64,000 nucleotides of DNA, taken from contig CM068367.1 of NCBI GenBank assembly GCA_034769895.1, positions 710,730,196 through 710,794,195 of the forward strand, written 5' to 3'. The notes beneath the pieces were generated by a model. It saw only the letters and a list, made by a program, of their open reading frames with translations. It did not search any database and was not told the origin of the DNA. A program made the position numbers and the translations under genes. This stretch comes from Magicicada septendecula. Taxonomy: Eukaryota > Arthropoda > Insecta > Hemiptera > Cicadidae. Positions 47,834 to 60,364 of the stretch are shown here, in pieces (position 1 is the stretch's first letter; the number at the start of each line of letters is the position of its first letter).

Positions 47834-50800
47834 CTATCCTTCTCTACTTCGTTTCTTTTCTTGCTCACTAGCATGTTTATTTCCGTGATAATATTTTATC
47901 TGGGAAACATTACTTCTACATACATAATTATTCGTAGTGGGTTCATACAGTGCTACGGTTACGGGAGTTAAGTATCTGTAAATTTTGTAAGGGCCACACC
48001 ATCGGTAAGATAATTTGGAGGTGGTCTTATCAACTGCACTACTCGTCGGATGAGTTTTGTACATCACTAAGTCTCCGACTTGATACTTTATTTCTTTACT
48101 ATCCCGCTCGTGATATTTTCGCGATTTTCTCAAGTTCACTCTTAAGTTAGCGCGAGCTTCGTTCCATATCTTTTTTATATTTTTACCACTGATTTCGCGG
48201 GGTAGCAATTCATGTATTTTCCACTTGGTGGATAATGGGTGATTTGGTTTATATTTATACAACAAATCAAAGGGTGTCGATTTATGTCCTTCATGATATG
48301 CTGAGTTGAATGCAAATTGTATCCAGGATAGGTTCTGGTCCCAAGATGTTTGGTCGTTTGCATGGTAGGCTATTAAAGCAGATTTTAGGTTTCACAAATA
48401 CCTTTCAGCTATATTACCTTGTGGACGATACTCGGTAACGGTAATGTGGTCTATGCCTAGTCTGAAACACATATCCTTGAATTCTTTGGACTTAAACTGG
48501 GGTCCGTTATCTGACACTAGATGTACTGGTGTACCGAAGTCTTTAAATAATCTATCTTGCAAAATCTTCACTGTGGTAGATGCTAACGCTCGTCGCATGG
48601 GATACATCCAGACGAATTTGGTAAATGAGTCTACGCAAATGATTAGCATGGCATTACCTGATTTTGAACGTGGGTAGGGGCCAGAAAAGTCTAAGTAAAT
48701 TTTAGAAAAGGGTGTAGTGGGAGTCTCCGAGAATAATTTACCTATGTGGCTGTTTCTCGCTGGCTTGCTCAGTGCACACAGCTTACACTGTTTTACGAAT
48801 TTAGCTATCTCGCTGTTCATATTTTCCCAATGATATTCTTTTCGAATACGATGTATAGTTTTATTTTTTCCCATATGTGCTCTAATGGTGGATGAGTGGT
48901 AGTATTCCATAAGCATTGGTTTAATAATATCCGGGGCAATTATTCTCAAGGATTTTCTATTAGCTACTTTGTAACATAATACTGTCTTACTCAATATATA
49001 TTTCTCTGAATTATTTCCTTTATCTAACTGTTCTATTATTTTATTTAAATACGGGTCTTGTTGTTGATACCGAGCTGTTTCAGTAAATGCCAGTGGGAAT
49101 GCAGTAATTAGCGTATTGACTATCGATGTTTCACCACTTTCCTTATTTTCGGATATTTTATTAGGCGGCTGGAACATACGGGACAGCGTATCGGCAACTA
49201 CGTTTTGGGTGCCACGAATGTGTTGTACCTTAAACTTGTAACAATTTAATCTCAATACCCATCTTCCAATACGACCTAACTGTTTAGGGTGATTTAATAA
49301 CCAAGATAAGGCTTGATTATCAGTTTCTAACAGAAATTCTTTATGTTCTAAAAAGGGTTTGAATTTCTCAAATGCGAATAGTACAGCTAAACATTCCAAT
49401 TCGTATGGGGAGAATTTCTTTTCCTGGTCGGTTAGAGTTCGCGAGGCATAACTGATCAGTAATCTAGAATTATCTACTTCCTGATATATTACTGCTGCTA
49501 GTGCTACACTTGAACTGTCAGTCTGTACTACAAATGGTTTAGTGAAATCAGCTAATTGGAATACTGGGGGTGATATTATGCTCTCTTTCAGTGTTTCAAA
49601 TGCAGGTTGGTGTTGTGGAGTCCATTCAAATTTCGCTCCTTTTTTTCTTAACGCGTTCAATGGTGCTGCTATATCAGCAAGGTGAGGGACATACTTGTGG
49701 AAGTAATTTATCATTCCCAAAAATCGGGCTATTCCTTTCGTATCCCGTGGTGGTAAAAATTCTCTGATAGCACGGGTGCGTTCTGGGTCTATGCTGACCT
49801 TTCCGTCGGCCTTTACTATGTGACCTAAAAATGAAAATTGTTTAACAGCAAAATTTACTTTACTTGGGTTTACTGTTAATCCAGCTTTCTTTAATCGTGA
49901 TAATACTTCACGTAAATGATGCAGATGTTGATCCATAGATTCGCTGTAGATTACTATGTCATCTAGGTAGTGATATACCAATTTAAATTTTACGTCATGG
50001 AATATTTTCTCTAACAATCGGCTACATACAGAACTTCCTTGGGATATTCCAAAGGGTAATCTAGGAAATTGGTACAGATTGAATGGGACGGCGAATGCGG
50101 TTAGGTGTTTGGATTCTTCCGATAGCGGTATTTGATGAAATGCCTGATTGAGGTCCATTATGGTGAAAACTTTAGCTTTTGTAAAGTAATGGAAGGCGCT
50201 GTGGATGTCGGGGAGTGGTATGGACTCGAATTCTATTCTTTTATTTAATTGTCTATAGTCCACAACTAATCTATGTTTATCGGTGCCTTTAGGTACTAAA
50301 AACACAGGTGATGAATACGGTGAAGTGGAAGGTTCTATGACTTGTTGTTCTAACAATTTATTGATTTGATTTCTCATTATTTCCATTTTTGGTGGAGATA
50401 ATTTGTATGGGTGCAGTCGTATTACTTTGTTGTCACTCAGGTTGATCTTGTACTCTATAAGATTCGTTAATCCTAATTTTGTGGTGGGGACGGTGGAAAA
50501 TTCTTTTAGTATTTTTTGTATTTTCAGTCTATCTTTACTTTCTAAATGATCTAATGCAGACTCGTGGTGTTCTAGGTGTGTTGCAGAAGTTTCTATATCT
50601 CCACTGTTGTTTATTTCATAATCAGAATTATATTTTCGACCACGGTCGTATCTAAAATAATACTGCTTATCGTACATGTCAAGAATTATACCTGTTTTAC
50701 TGATAAAGTCCGCTCCTAATATTAAGTTTGGTCCTAATCCGTCATATACTAACACTGGAAAATACCACGTTAAATTTTTAATTTTTAGTTTAATCGTAAT

Positions 50801-50989
50801 GCTGAGTTTTATGATTAAGTTTTGTTTGTTAGCGGTAGCGCATTTTATGTTCACCGGTTGACTACGTTTAACAAGACTGTGTTTAGCTAATGTATCTGCT
50901 AGCTGTTGGCTGATTAAGCTCCGTGTCGATCCAGAATCAATTAATCCTAGTTTGGTAATAACGCCAAGGTCTACTTGTATGTATGGTAA
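47834..50989 (-). pseudogene. Pol polyprotein of class D unit 1, one internal TGA
   Basis: The frame is open from 50989 to the stop at 47834, interrupted only by TGA at 48392-48394. It encodes protease (IDSG just upstream of the first Met at 50854), RT (motif A IMDLNQAF, YLDDIVIYS about 297 residues after that Met), RNase H (QTDSS, YELE, ETDNQAL, ADTLSR), an integrase zinc finger with all four ligands (HSSTIRAH, CKLC), catalytic core (LDFSGP, SDNGPQF, NIAERYL) and a GPY/F module (WCGPYKI). It lies in the +1 frame relative to gag. The TGA falls three codons after the catalytic Glu, replacing a Gln codon. No envelope gene follows. Confidence 0.93.
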
Positions 50990-51209
50990 TTAACACATAC
51001 TGGAGTTGCATGTAGTAAATGAGTTGCATTTATCGATAAATCTCTCTACGTAGGGGTCTAATTATTTTTATTATTTTTTTTTGTTTCTTTTTGGTACTCC
51101 CGGGTTTTACCTATTTTCACGATGCTGCGGAAGACACAGGATTTCGAATCTCCCTGCCTTACATGTTTTTTGAATAAGAGGGTTTTTGGTAGTGCTGTTT
51201 CTGTTTACA

Positions 51210-52682
51210 CTATCTACTGATGTGTCCTAATTTCCCGCAGTTATAATATCTTTTTTCTCTACTGACGATATCACTCGTATTCTGTTGAGGTTTCAGTTGA
51301 TGATTCGGTTTAACTTGGTAGTGTGAAGTTTCAGGAATTCGAAATGGTCGCCTATCGCGGTGTGTTCTTGTATCTGACACCAGGGGTTGTGTTTCATTTC
51401 TACGTTGTGTCTGGGGGAGTAACGCTCGTAGGTTCTGATCCGAATACCATACGTTGGATGAGTGGATACAGCATTGTTCTAATTCTGCGAACGTGTTGGG
51501 TTTATTGATAAGTGCTAAGCGAGATCTCTCTTCCGGGGATAATCCTACCAAGATTGTTTCTACTAACTGATGTTCGCTCCAGTTTACTTGCAGTAATAAG
51601 GAAGCTTCTCTTATTTCAGAGATATAGTGGGCGAGTCTCTCGTGAACTCCTTGTACTCGAAGTACTGTGTTTCGTTTCAGCTCTTCGTAAATTCCCGTTG
51701 GAATAAAATGTCTTATCAGAGTTGTATGGAGTTCTTCTACTGGATGTTGTGAACTTAATGACACCTGTACACGGTCCTTTAATGGTGGTCTACATTTGGG
51801 CAGAAGGACTTGTAATATTTCGCGATCGCTTAGTTGCTGTAAGTCTTTTATTTGTAGCAGATATTTTATAAAAGCTAATAGTTTGGTGATACTCAATCCA
51901 TCCGTGTATGGGATTTCTGATAAAATTTTTTCTACGGGGTGAGTTATCTTTCTGTAGAGGTCCGCACTAAAGTTTACGTGAGATGTTATTCTATGATGTC
52001 CCAATACTTGATATGTTATCGCTGAGGGTGGTAAGGCATAATTATTGATGAGATTGTGGTGGGCATTTGGAAGTGATGCTCCAGCTATCGGTAGGGTATT
52101 CACATTGCTATTCAACAACTGATCAATACTCGGTTCTATCCTCGATACCGGTGGGGCGGGGGACGCAAAATTCACGATAGTGGGTCGCTGTTCTAGGGTA
52201 GGTGATTCAACTGGGGAGATATATAATTTAGTCAGAGCTTCTTCAATTTCCTCCATTTTAAATGAGTCAGACTTTCTACGTAATTCTCTTATTATTGTGG
52301 GTAATTGCTGTAATGCTTCTTCAGCAAATTTTTGCACATCAGGGGGAATTACAGTAACTCTGGGCCAATTTAATAAATTATTTATCCGACAGGTTAAATG
52401 TTCTATTCTCTGGGTGGTACGTAAGATTATAGCGGGTGACTTCTCATCGTGCAGAGATTGTGATATTGAGGTCAGTTCCCTATACTTTGCATAACATGTT
52501 TCTCTGTCGCTATCGAGATCTATTTCGCTTAATCGACCTAACTGTTCAGGTGTATCTTGCCTACTTTCGCGTAAAGTTTTGCGTAGTTCCGCGACCGTTA
52601 CGTTCACGTAAGGCAGCCCGCGCAACAATGCTTCATAGCATAATTCATCTTTTAACAATAAATCTGGATTGAATTGAGCCAT
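51210..52682 (-). pseudogene. Gag of class D unit 1, stop inside the zinc knuckle
   Basis: The 490-codon frame starts MAQFNPDLLLKDEL, close to the leader, and includes a capsid-like helical region followed by a basic C-terminus. It ends YYNCGKLGHISR then TAG. A CCHC knuckle needs Cys-x2-Cys-x4-His-x4-Cys: here the first Cys is Tyr, and the last Cys codon lies directly after the TAG. Reading beyond TAG reaches another stop 17 codons later. It would coat RNA in the virus-like particle if intact. Confidence 0.88.
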
Positions 52683-52819
52683 GGTTCTTAAGATGCTAAA
52701 TCTTATACACTACTTATTCTACTTACACTAAAAACTCTATTTTCCTATCTTTAGGTTTAGTAAAATTTAAATACATGAGAGATATTTATAAATTGACGAT
52801 ACGAGAGAATTGAATCTCG

Positions 52820-55377
52820 CCTCAGAGAGAGAAGAGGAATTTTCACACAGATGTAATATATTTCAACCATATGTTGTTACTGGGCAAGGGGGTCACAAAG
52901 CGTGTGACAATAGAGGTAGGCAGTGTATTGTCTAGCTCGACTTTGCAGCTGTTAACAATGGGATTGTTTCCTACAGACTGTAACATGTTATTTTCCTGTC
53001 TAAGATTGTCGTCAAAACGACAGGTTGGGGAATGACTTTCGTACAGGAAAGAACCTGGGGTTACAACATTTAAATATCCTTACCTATATTATTTTGCGTT
53101 ATAATGATTATAAAACTCTTTATCCTAATTTATGATTTTACTTACTTAAATATGAGTTCTTATTCTAATTTTTTTGTATAAGGTATTTATATTTCTTATT
53201 ATTAACCCTCACTTTTTTTCTTGTTAAAAGGGGTAAATATCTGACCTTTTTATTTATCTATATTTATTATTGTAGTTCCAAGTAGTCTTTATTATTTTAC
53301 TTCACGCAAAAGGGAGAGATTTTAAATTAACAGGGTAGTTAAACTATCAGAGTGAATAACTCTACAAGGTATTAAATGACAATAGCAGAAAAGCAAAACC
53401 AAAACATAGTACCGCATTTTATTTTGCTATTAAGCAGAGTGGCGCATTTTATAACGTCTCCACGTTATAATATCGGGAACCTGGTTAATTGGCTCAGGTC
53501 AATTAAACAGGCTGCCATAATATTAACAAACTCATAATTAACTGAAATATAAACAAACGCTAAATAGGATCCCGTGAATTCAGGAATTTTGACAGGGGTT
53601 TGTAGATTTATTCACTCACCTTTTTGGACCATGACATCTCTTTATTACATACTGGTTTTTACATCATAGTAGAAAATTAGTAATGTGTATACTAAAGACA
53701 AACATATTTGCACATTTCGTACAATTGAAATTAGTGTAAGTCATGGGTGAACATAGCTTGTACAGCCCTCGGATCCGAGTGGTTAGTTCCTGTATATGAT
53801 ATTACAAATAATAATCTTTATTTTGTGCCATCAGAAGAATGGGCTTATTTAACTTTAGAGTGTTATACTCATTAAATTCAACACATCTTAATACATATCA
53901 TGATATTACAATTTTATGGTAATTAGGTCAGTCTTTTGTGTTTTATATTACTCTTATTTTGTTATTTAAGTGTCTTTCATATTTTAGTTTAAGTTAAGTT
54001 CTGAACCACAGAAGTAGAACTTCCGTGTCACCTGTGTGTAACATGTCCTCGGCGAATTGGCGCTTTCTGTCTGTTGTGCAGGGTGTCTGGGAGATCTTCT
54101 GTCTATCGTGTGTTGGTGAAGTATGGTGTCATTTTTTTTAAGATTAGTAGTCTATCTCTTCTGTAGATTCTTGTGGTCTTTGTTTTTTGGGTGGTAACTT
54201 TCACTGGTGTTCACATTGTTGTACCGCACATACTGCTTATGTTTAACAGTTACATTCTAAAAGTTTAACATCACATTTAGGTGATGTTATTTAATTATAG
54301 AGATGTCATCGTCGCACACTCAAGTCATTTACAAGATTTACATCATTTGGCAATTACACAAGCTTTACCTAGTCTACATGTTTTATATTGTCAGCACAAC
54401 TTTCTGTATGCTGTATCAGCAGCGGAGTCTCTGAGTCAACTGGACTAACTAACTAACTATAGGGGTAATGGGGCTGTCCGCGCGCGGGTAGTTTCTCAGC
54501 GCGAAAAGTAGTTCTCAATTATTATTAATTATTTTCCTTTAATTTGCTTACAAATGTAATTGCATCTCTCTATACTTTTATTATTCTTTTATGTAACGTG
54601 AGGTCGTTATAGATTCATTGGGTTTCTTACATTTTATTTTATTACCTGATAGATTGGCAAATCGGCATGTTACTACTGGTTTTTGGGGCATGTAGAAAGG
54701 TACCTTATTAAATTATTTTAGTATTATAATTTTTTTTTTTTTTTTATTGTGGGATTTAGGTATCTTAAATCGTCACATACTCCTCCACTTAAAGAAGACA
54801 CAGGGTAAGGGACCGATGTGTTTTCAACGGGGAAATAGATTGGAATTGCACTGGGAGTTAGCTCGGAATTTCCGTGTGAAATTCCTTTCTCTCTTTAAGC
54901 AATTTCCTCGTGAGGTACATGAATCACTCTCAATTTACTATTTACTATTAACAAGAGATACAATACCATATTAACTAATACTTAAAATACATAAAAATCA
55001 AAGTTCATAAAATATATAGAATACACAAAATTCATCTTAATTCTACTACTTAAGACTACTACCGGTTTTTTGTGTTTAGTTTTTTGCTACTCTTTTCATG
55101 GAGTTACTCTTCACAGAGTATGTTTCACATCCTTACTGTGTTTTCTTTTCTCTTTCAAGGGTTTCGTTGAATCGTAGTTGACGAATCATTGTATTAAAGT
55201 ACTGGTAAAGTACTCGTAATGTAACGTTACTTATATTTTGTGTCAGCTGACTTCTCACTTTGCTTATTCTTTCTCGATGAACAGGATCTAAGGTTGATCA
55301 GGCCTCATACCTATTTATACGATTTGGTAATTAAGTAGTGACTCAATTACAATATAGCAAATATACGTCTGAATACA
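52820..55377 (-). repeat. Long LTR of class D (2,558 bp)
   Basis: Its right edge is gaataca, giving a sense start of TGTATTCAGACG directly after the polypurine tract. The left edge is the shared junction with the leader. It contains the 632-bp segment at 53756-54387 and the empty PLE target site (55350-55363). No coding region is supported in it. Confidence 0.82.
55311..55319 (-). promoter_or_regulatory. LTR TATA box
   Basis: The minus strand reads TATAAATAG about 60 bp inside the LTR start, in the U3 position expected for a retrotransposon promoter. A start site would be expected around 55285-55295. The same motif is in the other complete LTRs, for example 3298-3306, 47766-47774 and 62855-62863. 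The PLE insertion site lies upstream of it. Confidence 0.6.
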
Positions 55378-55393
55378 TCTATCCTTCTCTACT
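55378..55393 (-). other. Polypurine tract next to the 3' LTR
   Basis: The minus strand reads AGTAGAGAAGGATAGA immediately before the LTR start TGTATT. It overlaps the last pol codons and the TAG stop, which fits the tract that primes plus-strand synthesis in LTR retrotransposons. Confidence 0.6.
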
Positions 55394-58300
55394 TCGTTTC
55401 TTTTCTTGCTCACTAGCATGTTTATTTCCGTGATAATATTTTATCTGGGAAACATGACTTCTACATACATAATTATTCGTAGTGGGTTCATACAGTGCTA
55501 CGGTTACGGGAGTTAAGTATCTGTAAATTTTGTAAGGGCCACACCATCGGTAAGATAATTTGGAGGTGGTCTTATCAACTGCACTACTCGTCGGATGAGT
55601 TTTGTACATCACTAAGTCTCCGACTTGATACTTTATTTCTTTACTATCCCGCTCGTGATATTTTCGCGATTTTCTCAAGTTCACTCTTAAGTTAGCGCGA
55701 GCTTCGTTCCATATCTTTTTTATATTTTTACCACTGATTTCGCGGGGTAGCAATTCATGTATTTTCCACTTGGTGGATAATGGGTGATTTGGTTTATATT
55801 TATACAACAAATCAAAGGGTGTCGATTTATGTCCTTCATGATATGCTGAGTTGAATGCAAATTGTATCCAGGATAGGTTCTGGTCCCAAGATGTTTGGTC
55901 GTTTGCATGGTAGGCTATTAAAGCAGATTTTAGGTTTCACAAATACCTTTCAGCTATATTACCTTGTGGACGATACTCGGTAACGGTAATGTGGTCTATG
56001 CCTAGTCTGAAACACATATCCTTGAATTCTTTGGACTTAAACTGGGGTCCGTTATCTGACACTAGATGTACTGGTGTACTGAAGTCTTTAAATAATCTAT
56101 CTTGCAAAATCTTCACTGTGGTAGATGCTAACGCTCGTCGCATGGGATACATCCAGACGAATTTGGTAAATGAGTCTACGCAAATGATTAGCATGGCATT
56201 ACCTGATTTTGAACGTGGGTAGGGGCCAGAAAAGTCTAAGTAAATTTTAGAAAAGGGTGTAGTGGGAGTCTCCGAGAATAATTTACCTATGTGGCTGTTT
56301 CTCGCTGGCTTGCTCAGTGCACACAGCTTACACTGTTTTACGAATTTAGCTATCTCGCTGTTCATATTTTCCCAATGATATTCTTTTCGAATACGATGTA
56401 TAGTTTTATTTTTTCCCATATGTGCTCTAATGGTGGATGAGTGGTAGTATTCCATAAGCATTGGTTTAATAATATCCGGGGCAATTATTCTCAAGGATTT
56501 TCTATTAGCTACTTTGTAACATAATACTGTCTTACTCAATATATATTTCTCTGAATTATTTCCTTTATCTAACTGTTCTATTATTTTATTTAAATACGGG
56601 TCTTGTTGTTGATACCGAGCTGTTTCAGTAAATGCCAGTGGGAATGCAGTAATTAGCGTATTGACTATCGATGTTTCACCACTTTCCTTATTTTCGGATA
56701 TTTTATTAGGCGGCTGGAACATACGGGACAGCGTATCGGCAACTACGTTTTGGGTGCCACGAATGTGTTGTACCTTAAACTTGTAACAATTTAATCTCAA
56801 TACCCATCTTCCAATACGACCTAACTGTTTAGGGTGATTTAATAACCAAGATAAGGCTTGATTATCAGTTTCTAACAGAAATTCTTTATGTTCTAAAAAG
56901 GGTTTGAATTTCTCAAATGCGAATAGTACAGCTAAACATTCCAATTCGTATGGGGAGAATTTCTTTTCCTGGTCGGTTAGAGTTCGCGAGGCATAACTGA
57001 TCAGTAATCTAGAATTATCTACTTCCTGATATATTACTGCTGCTAGTGCTACACTTGAACTGTCAGTCTGTACTACAAATGGTTTAGTGAAATCAGCTAA
57101 TTGGAATACTGGGGGTGATATTATGCTCTCTTTCAGTGTTTCAAATGCAGGTTGGTGTTGTGGAGTCCATTCAAATTTCGCTCCTTTTTTTCTTAACGCG
57201 TTCAATGGTGCTGCTATATCAGCAAGGTGAGGGACATACTTGTGGAAGTAATTTATCATTCCCAAAAATCGGGCTATTCCTTTCGTATCCCGTGGTGGTA
57301 AAAATTCTCTGATAGCACGGGTGCGTTCTGGGTCTATGCTGACCTTTCCGTCGGCCTTTACTATGTGACCTAAAAATGAAAATTGTTTAACAGCAAAATT
57401 TACTTTACTTGGGTTTACTGTTAATCCAGCTTTCTTTAATCGTGATAATACTTCACGTAAATGATGCAGATGTTGATCCATAGATTCGCTGTAGATTACT
57501 ATGTCATCTAGGTAGTGATATACCAATTTAAATTTTACGTCATGGAATATTTTCTCTAACAATCGGCTACATACAGAACTTCCTTGGGATATTCCAAAGG
57601 GTAATCTAGGAAATTGGTACAGATTGAATGGGACGGCGAATGCGGTTAGGTGTTTGGATTCTTCCGATAGCGGTATTTGATGAAATGCCTGATTGAGGTC
57701 CATTATGGTGAAAACTTTAGCTTTTGTAAAGTAATGGAAGGCGCTGTGGATGTCGGGGAGTGGTATGGACTCGAATTCTATTCTTTTATTTAATTGTCTA
57801 TAGTCCACAACTAATCTATGTTTATCGGTGCCTTTAGGTACTAAAAACACAGGTGATGAATACGGTGAAGTGGAAGGTTCTATGACTTGTTGTTCTAACA
57901 ATTTATTGATTTGATTTCTCATTATTTCCATTTTTGGTGGAGATAATTTGTATGGGTGCAGTCGTATTACTTTGTTGTCACTCAGGTTGATCTTGTACTC
58001 TATAAGATTCGTTAATCCTAATTTTGTGGTGGGGACGGTGGAAAATTCTTTTAGTATTTTTTGTATTTTCAGTCTATCTTTACTTTCTAAATGATCTAAT
58101 GCAGACTCATGGTGTTCTAGGTGTGTTGCAGAAGTTTCTATATCTCCACTGTTGTTTATTTCATAATCAAAATTATATTTTCGACTACGGTCGTATCTAA
58201 AATAATACTGCTTATCGTACATGTCAAGAATTATACCTGTTTTACTGATAAAGTCCGCTCCTAATATTAAGTTTGGTCCTAATCCGTCATATACTAACAC

Positions 58301-58534
58301 TGGAAAATACCACGTTAAATTTTTAATTTTTAGTTTAATCGTAATGCTGAGTTTTATGATTAAGTTTTGTTTGTTAGCGGTAGCGCATTTTATGTTCACC
58401 GGTTGACTACGTTTAACAAGACTGTGTTTAGCTAATGTATCTGCTAGCTGTTGGCTGATTAAGCTCCGTGTCGATCCAGAATCAATTAATCCTAGTTTGG
58501 TAATAACGCCAAGGTCTACTTGTATGTATGGTAA
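55379..58534 (-). pseudogene. Pol polyprotein of class D unit 2, one internal TGA
   Basis: The domain order matches 47834-50989. From the first Met (58399): RT motif A Asp 234, YLDD 296-299, RNase H Asp 446 and Asp 512, zinc ligands His 653, His 660, Cys 690, Cys 693, and integrase Asp 722, Asp 782 and Glu 817, with 34 residues between the last two. The TGA is at 55937-55939. Gly-to-Ser in KDFSTP is private. The protease Asp codon is at 58481-58483. The frame opens after a TAA at 58535-58537, about 220 nt beyond the gag stop. Confidence 0.93.
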
Positions 58535-58754
58535 TTAACACATACTGGAGTTGCATGTAGTAAATGAGTTGCATTTATCGATAAATCTCTCTACGTAGGG
58601 GTCTAATTATTTTTATTATTTTTTTTTGTTTCTTTTTGGTACTCCCGGGTTTTACCTATTTTCACGATGCTGCGGAAGACACAGGATTTCGAATCTCCCT
58701 GCCTTACATGTTTTTTGAATAAGAGGGTTTTTGGTAGTGCTGTTTCTGTTTACA
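58535..58754 (-). other. Gag-pol intervening stretch, no intact frame
   Basis: These about 220 bp hold the remaining 17 codons of the gag frame after its TAG (ending ATG TAA here, ATG TGA in the copy near 43628) and an A-rich tract on the sense strand. No slippery heptamer is evident to me. Equivalent stretches lie at 50990-51209 and 43451-43670. Confidence 0.55.
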
Positions 58755-60227
58755 CTATCTACTGATGTGTCCTAATTTCCCGCAGTTATAATATCTTTTT
58801 TCTCTACTGACGATATCACTCGTATTCTGTTGAGGTTTCAGTTGATGATTCGGTTTAACTTGGTAGTGTGAAGTTTCAGGAATTCGAAATGGTCGCCTAT
58901 CGCGGTGTGTTCTTGTATCTGACACCAGGGGTTGTGTTTCATTTCTACGTTGTGTCTGGGGGAGTAACGCTCGTAGGTTCTGATCCGAATACCATACGTT
59001 GGATGAGTGGATACAGCATTGTTCTAATTCTGCGAACGTGTTGGGTTTATTGATAAGTGCTAAGCGAGATCTCTCTTCCGGGGATAATCCTACCAAGATT
59101 GTTTCTACTAACTGATGTTCGCTCCAGTTTACTTGCAGTAATAAGGAAGCTTCTCTTATTTCAGAGATATAGTGGGCGAGTCTCTCGTGAACTCCTTGTA
59201 CTCGAAGTACTGTGTTTCGTTTCAGCTCTTCGTAAATTCCCGTTGGAATAAAATGTCTTATCAGAGTTGTATGGAGTTCTTCTACTGGATGTTGTGAACT
59301 TAATGACACCTGTACACGGTCCTTTAATGGTGGTCTACATTTGGGCAGAAGGACTTGTAATATTTCGCGATCGCTTAGTTGCTGTAAGTCTTTTATTTGT
59401 AGCAGATATTTTATAAAAGCTAATAGTTTGGTGATACTCAATCCATCCGTGTATGGGATTTCTGATAAAATTTTTTCTACGGGGTGAGTTATCTTTCTGT
59501 AGAGGTCCGCACTAAAGTTTACGTGAGATGTTATTCTATGATGTCCCAATACTTGATATGTTATCGCTGAGGGTGGTAACGCATAATTATTGATGAGATT
59601 GTGGTGGGCATTTGGAAGTGATGCTCCAGCTATCGGTAGGGTATTCACATTGCTATTCAACAACTGATCAATACTCGGTTCTATCCTCGATACCGGTGGG
59701 GCGGGGGACGCAAAATTCACGATAGTGGGTCGCTGTTCTAGGGTAGGTGATTCAACTGGGGAGATATATAATTTAGTCAGAGCTTCTTCAATTTCCTCCA
59801 TTTTAAATGAGTCAGACTTTCTACGTAATTCTCTTATTATTGTGGGTAATTGCTGTAATGCTTCTTCAGCAAATTTTTGCACATCAGGGGGAATTACAGT
59901 AACTCTGGGCCAATTTAATAAATTATTTATCCGACAGGTTAAATGTTCTATTCTCTGGGTGGTACGTAAGATTATAGCGGGTGACTTCTCATCGTGCAGA
60001 GATTGTGATATTGAGGTCAGTTCCCTATACTTTGCATAACATGTTTCTCTGTCGCTATCGAGATCTATTTCGCTTAATCGACCTAACTGTTCAGGTGTAT
60101 CTTGCCTACTTTCGCGTAAAGTTTTGCGTAGTTCCGCGACCGTTACGTTCACGTAAGGCAGCCCGCGCAACAATGCTTCATAGCATAATTCATCTTTTAA
60201 CAATAAATCTGGATTGAATTGAGCCAT
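58755..60227 (-). pseudogene. Gag of class D unit 2, stop inside the zinc knuckle
   Basis: Its 490 codons encode the same protein sequence as 51210-52682. Cys 479 of the knuckle is Tyr, Cys 482 and His 487 are present, codon 491 is TAG and codon 492 is Cys. The start ATG at 60225-60227 is the first in frame after the leader. Confidence 0.88.
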
Positions 60228-60364
60228 GGTTCTTAAGATGCTAAATCTTATACACTACTTATTCTACTTATACTAAAAACTCTATTTTCCTATCTTTAGG
60301 TTTAGTAAAATTTAAATACATGAGAGATATTTATAAATTGACGATACGAGAGAATTGAATCTCG
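60228..60364 (-). other. Leader between LTR and gag; no standard primer-binding site seen
   Basis: The sense strand has no TGG-starting tRNA complement next to the LTR edge. A small dyad (CGAGA, TCTCG) lies at the edge, and the first full-length copy (about 45260) differs there by one base. The LTR end or the primer type therefore remains unassigned. The leaders at 45139-45275 and 52683-52819 are alike. Confidence 0.45.

Noticed and set aside
47834-50989. Envelope gene downstream of pol
   Set aside because: Pol ends at the polypurine tract and LTR start with no room for another frame.
53774-53786. tRNA gene (TCCGAGTGGTTAG)
   Set aside because: Only a first-box resemblance; no cloverleaf and no second promoter box nearby.
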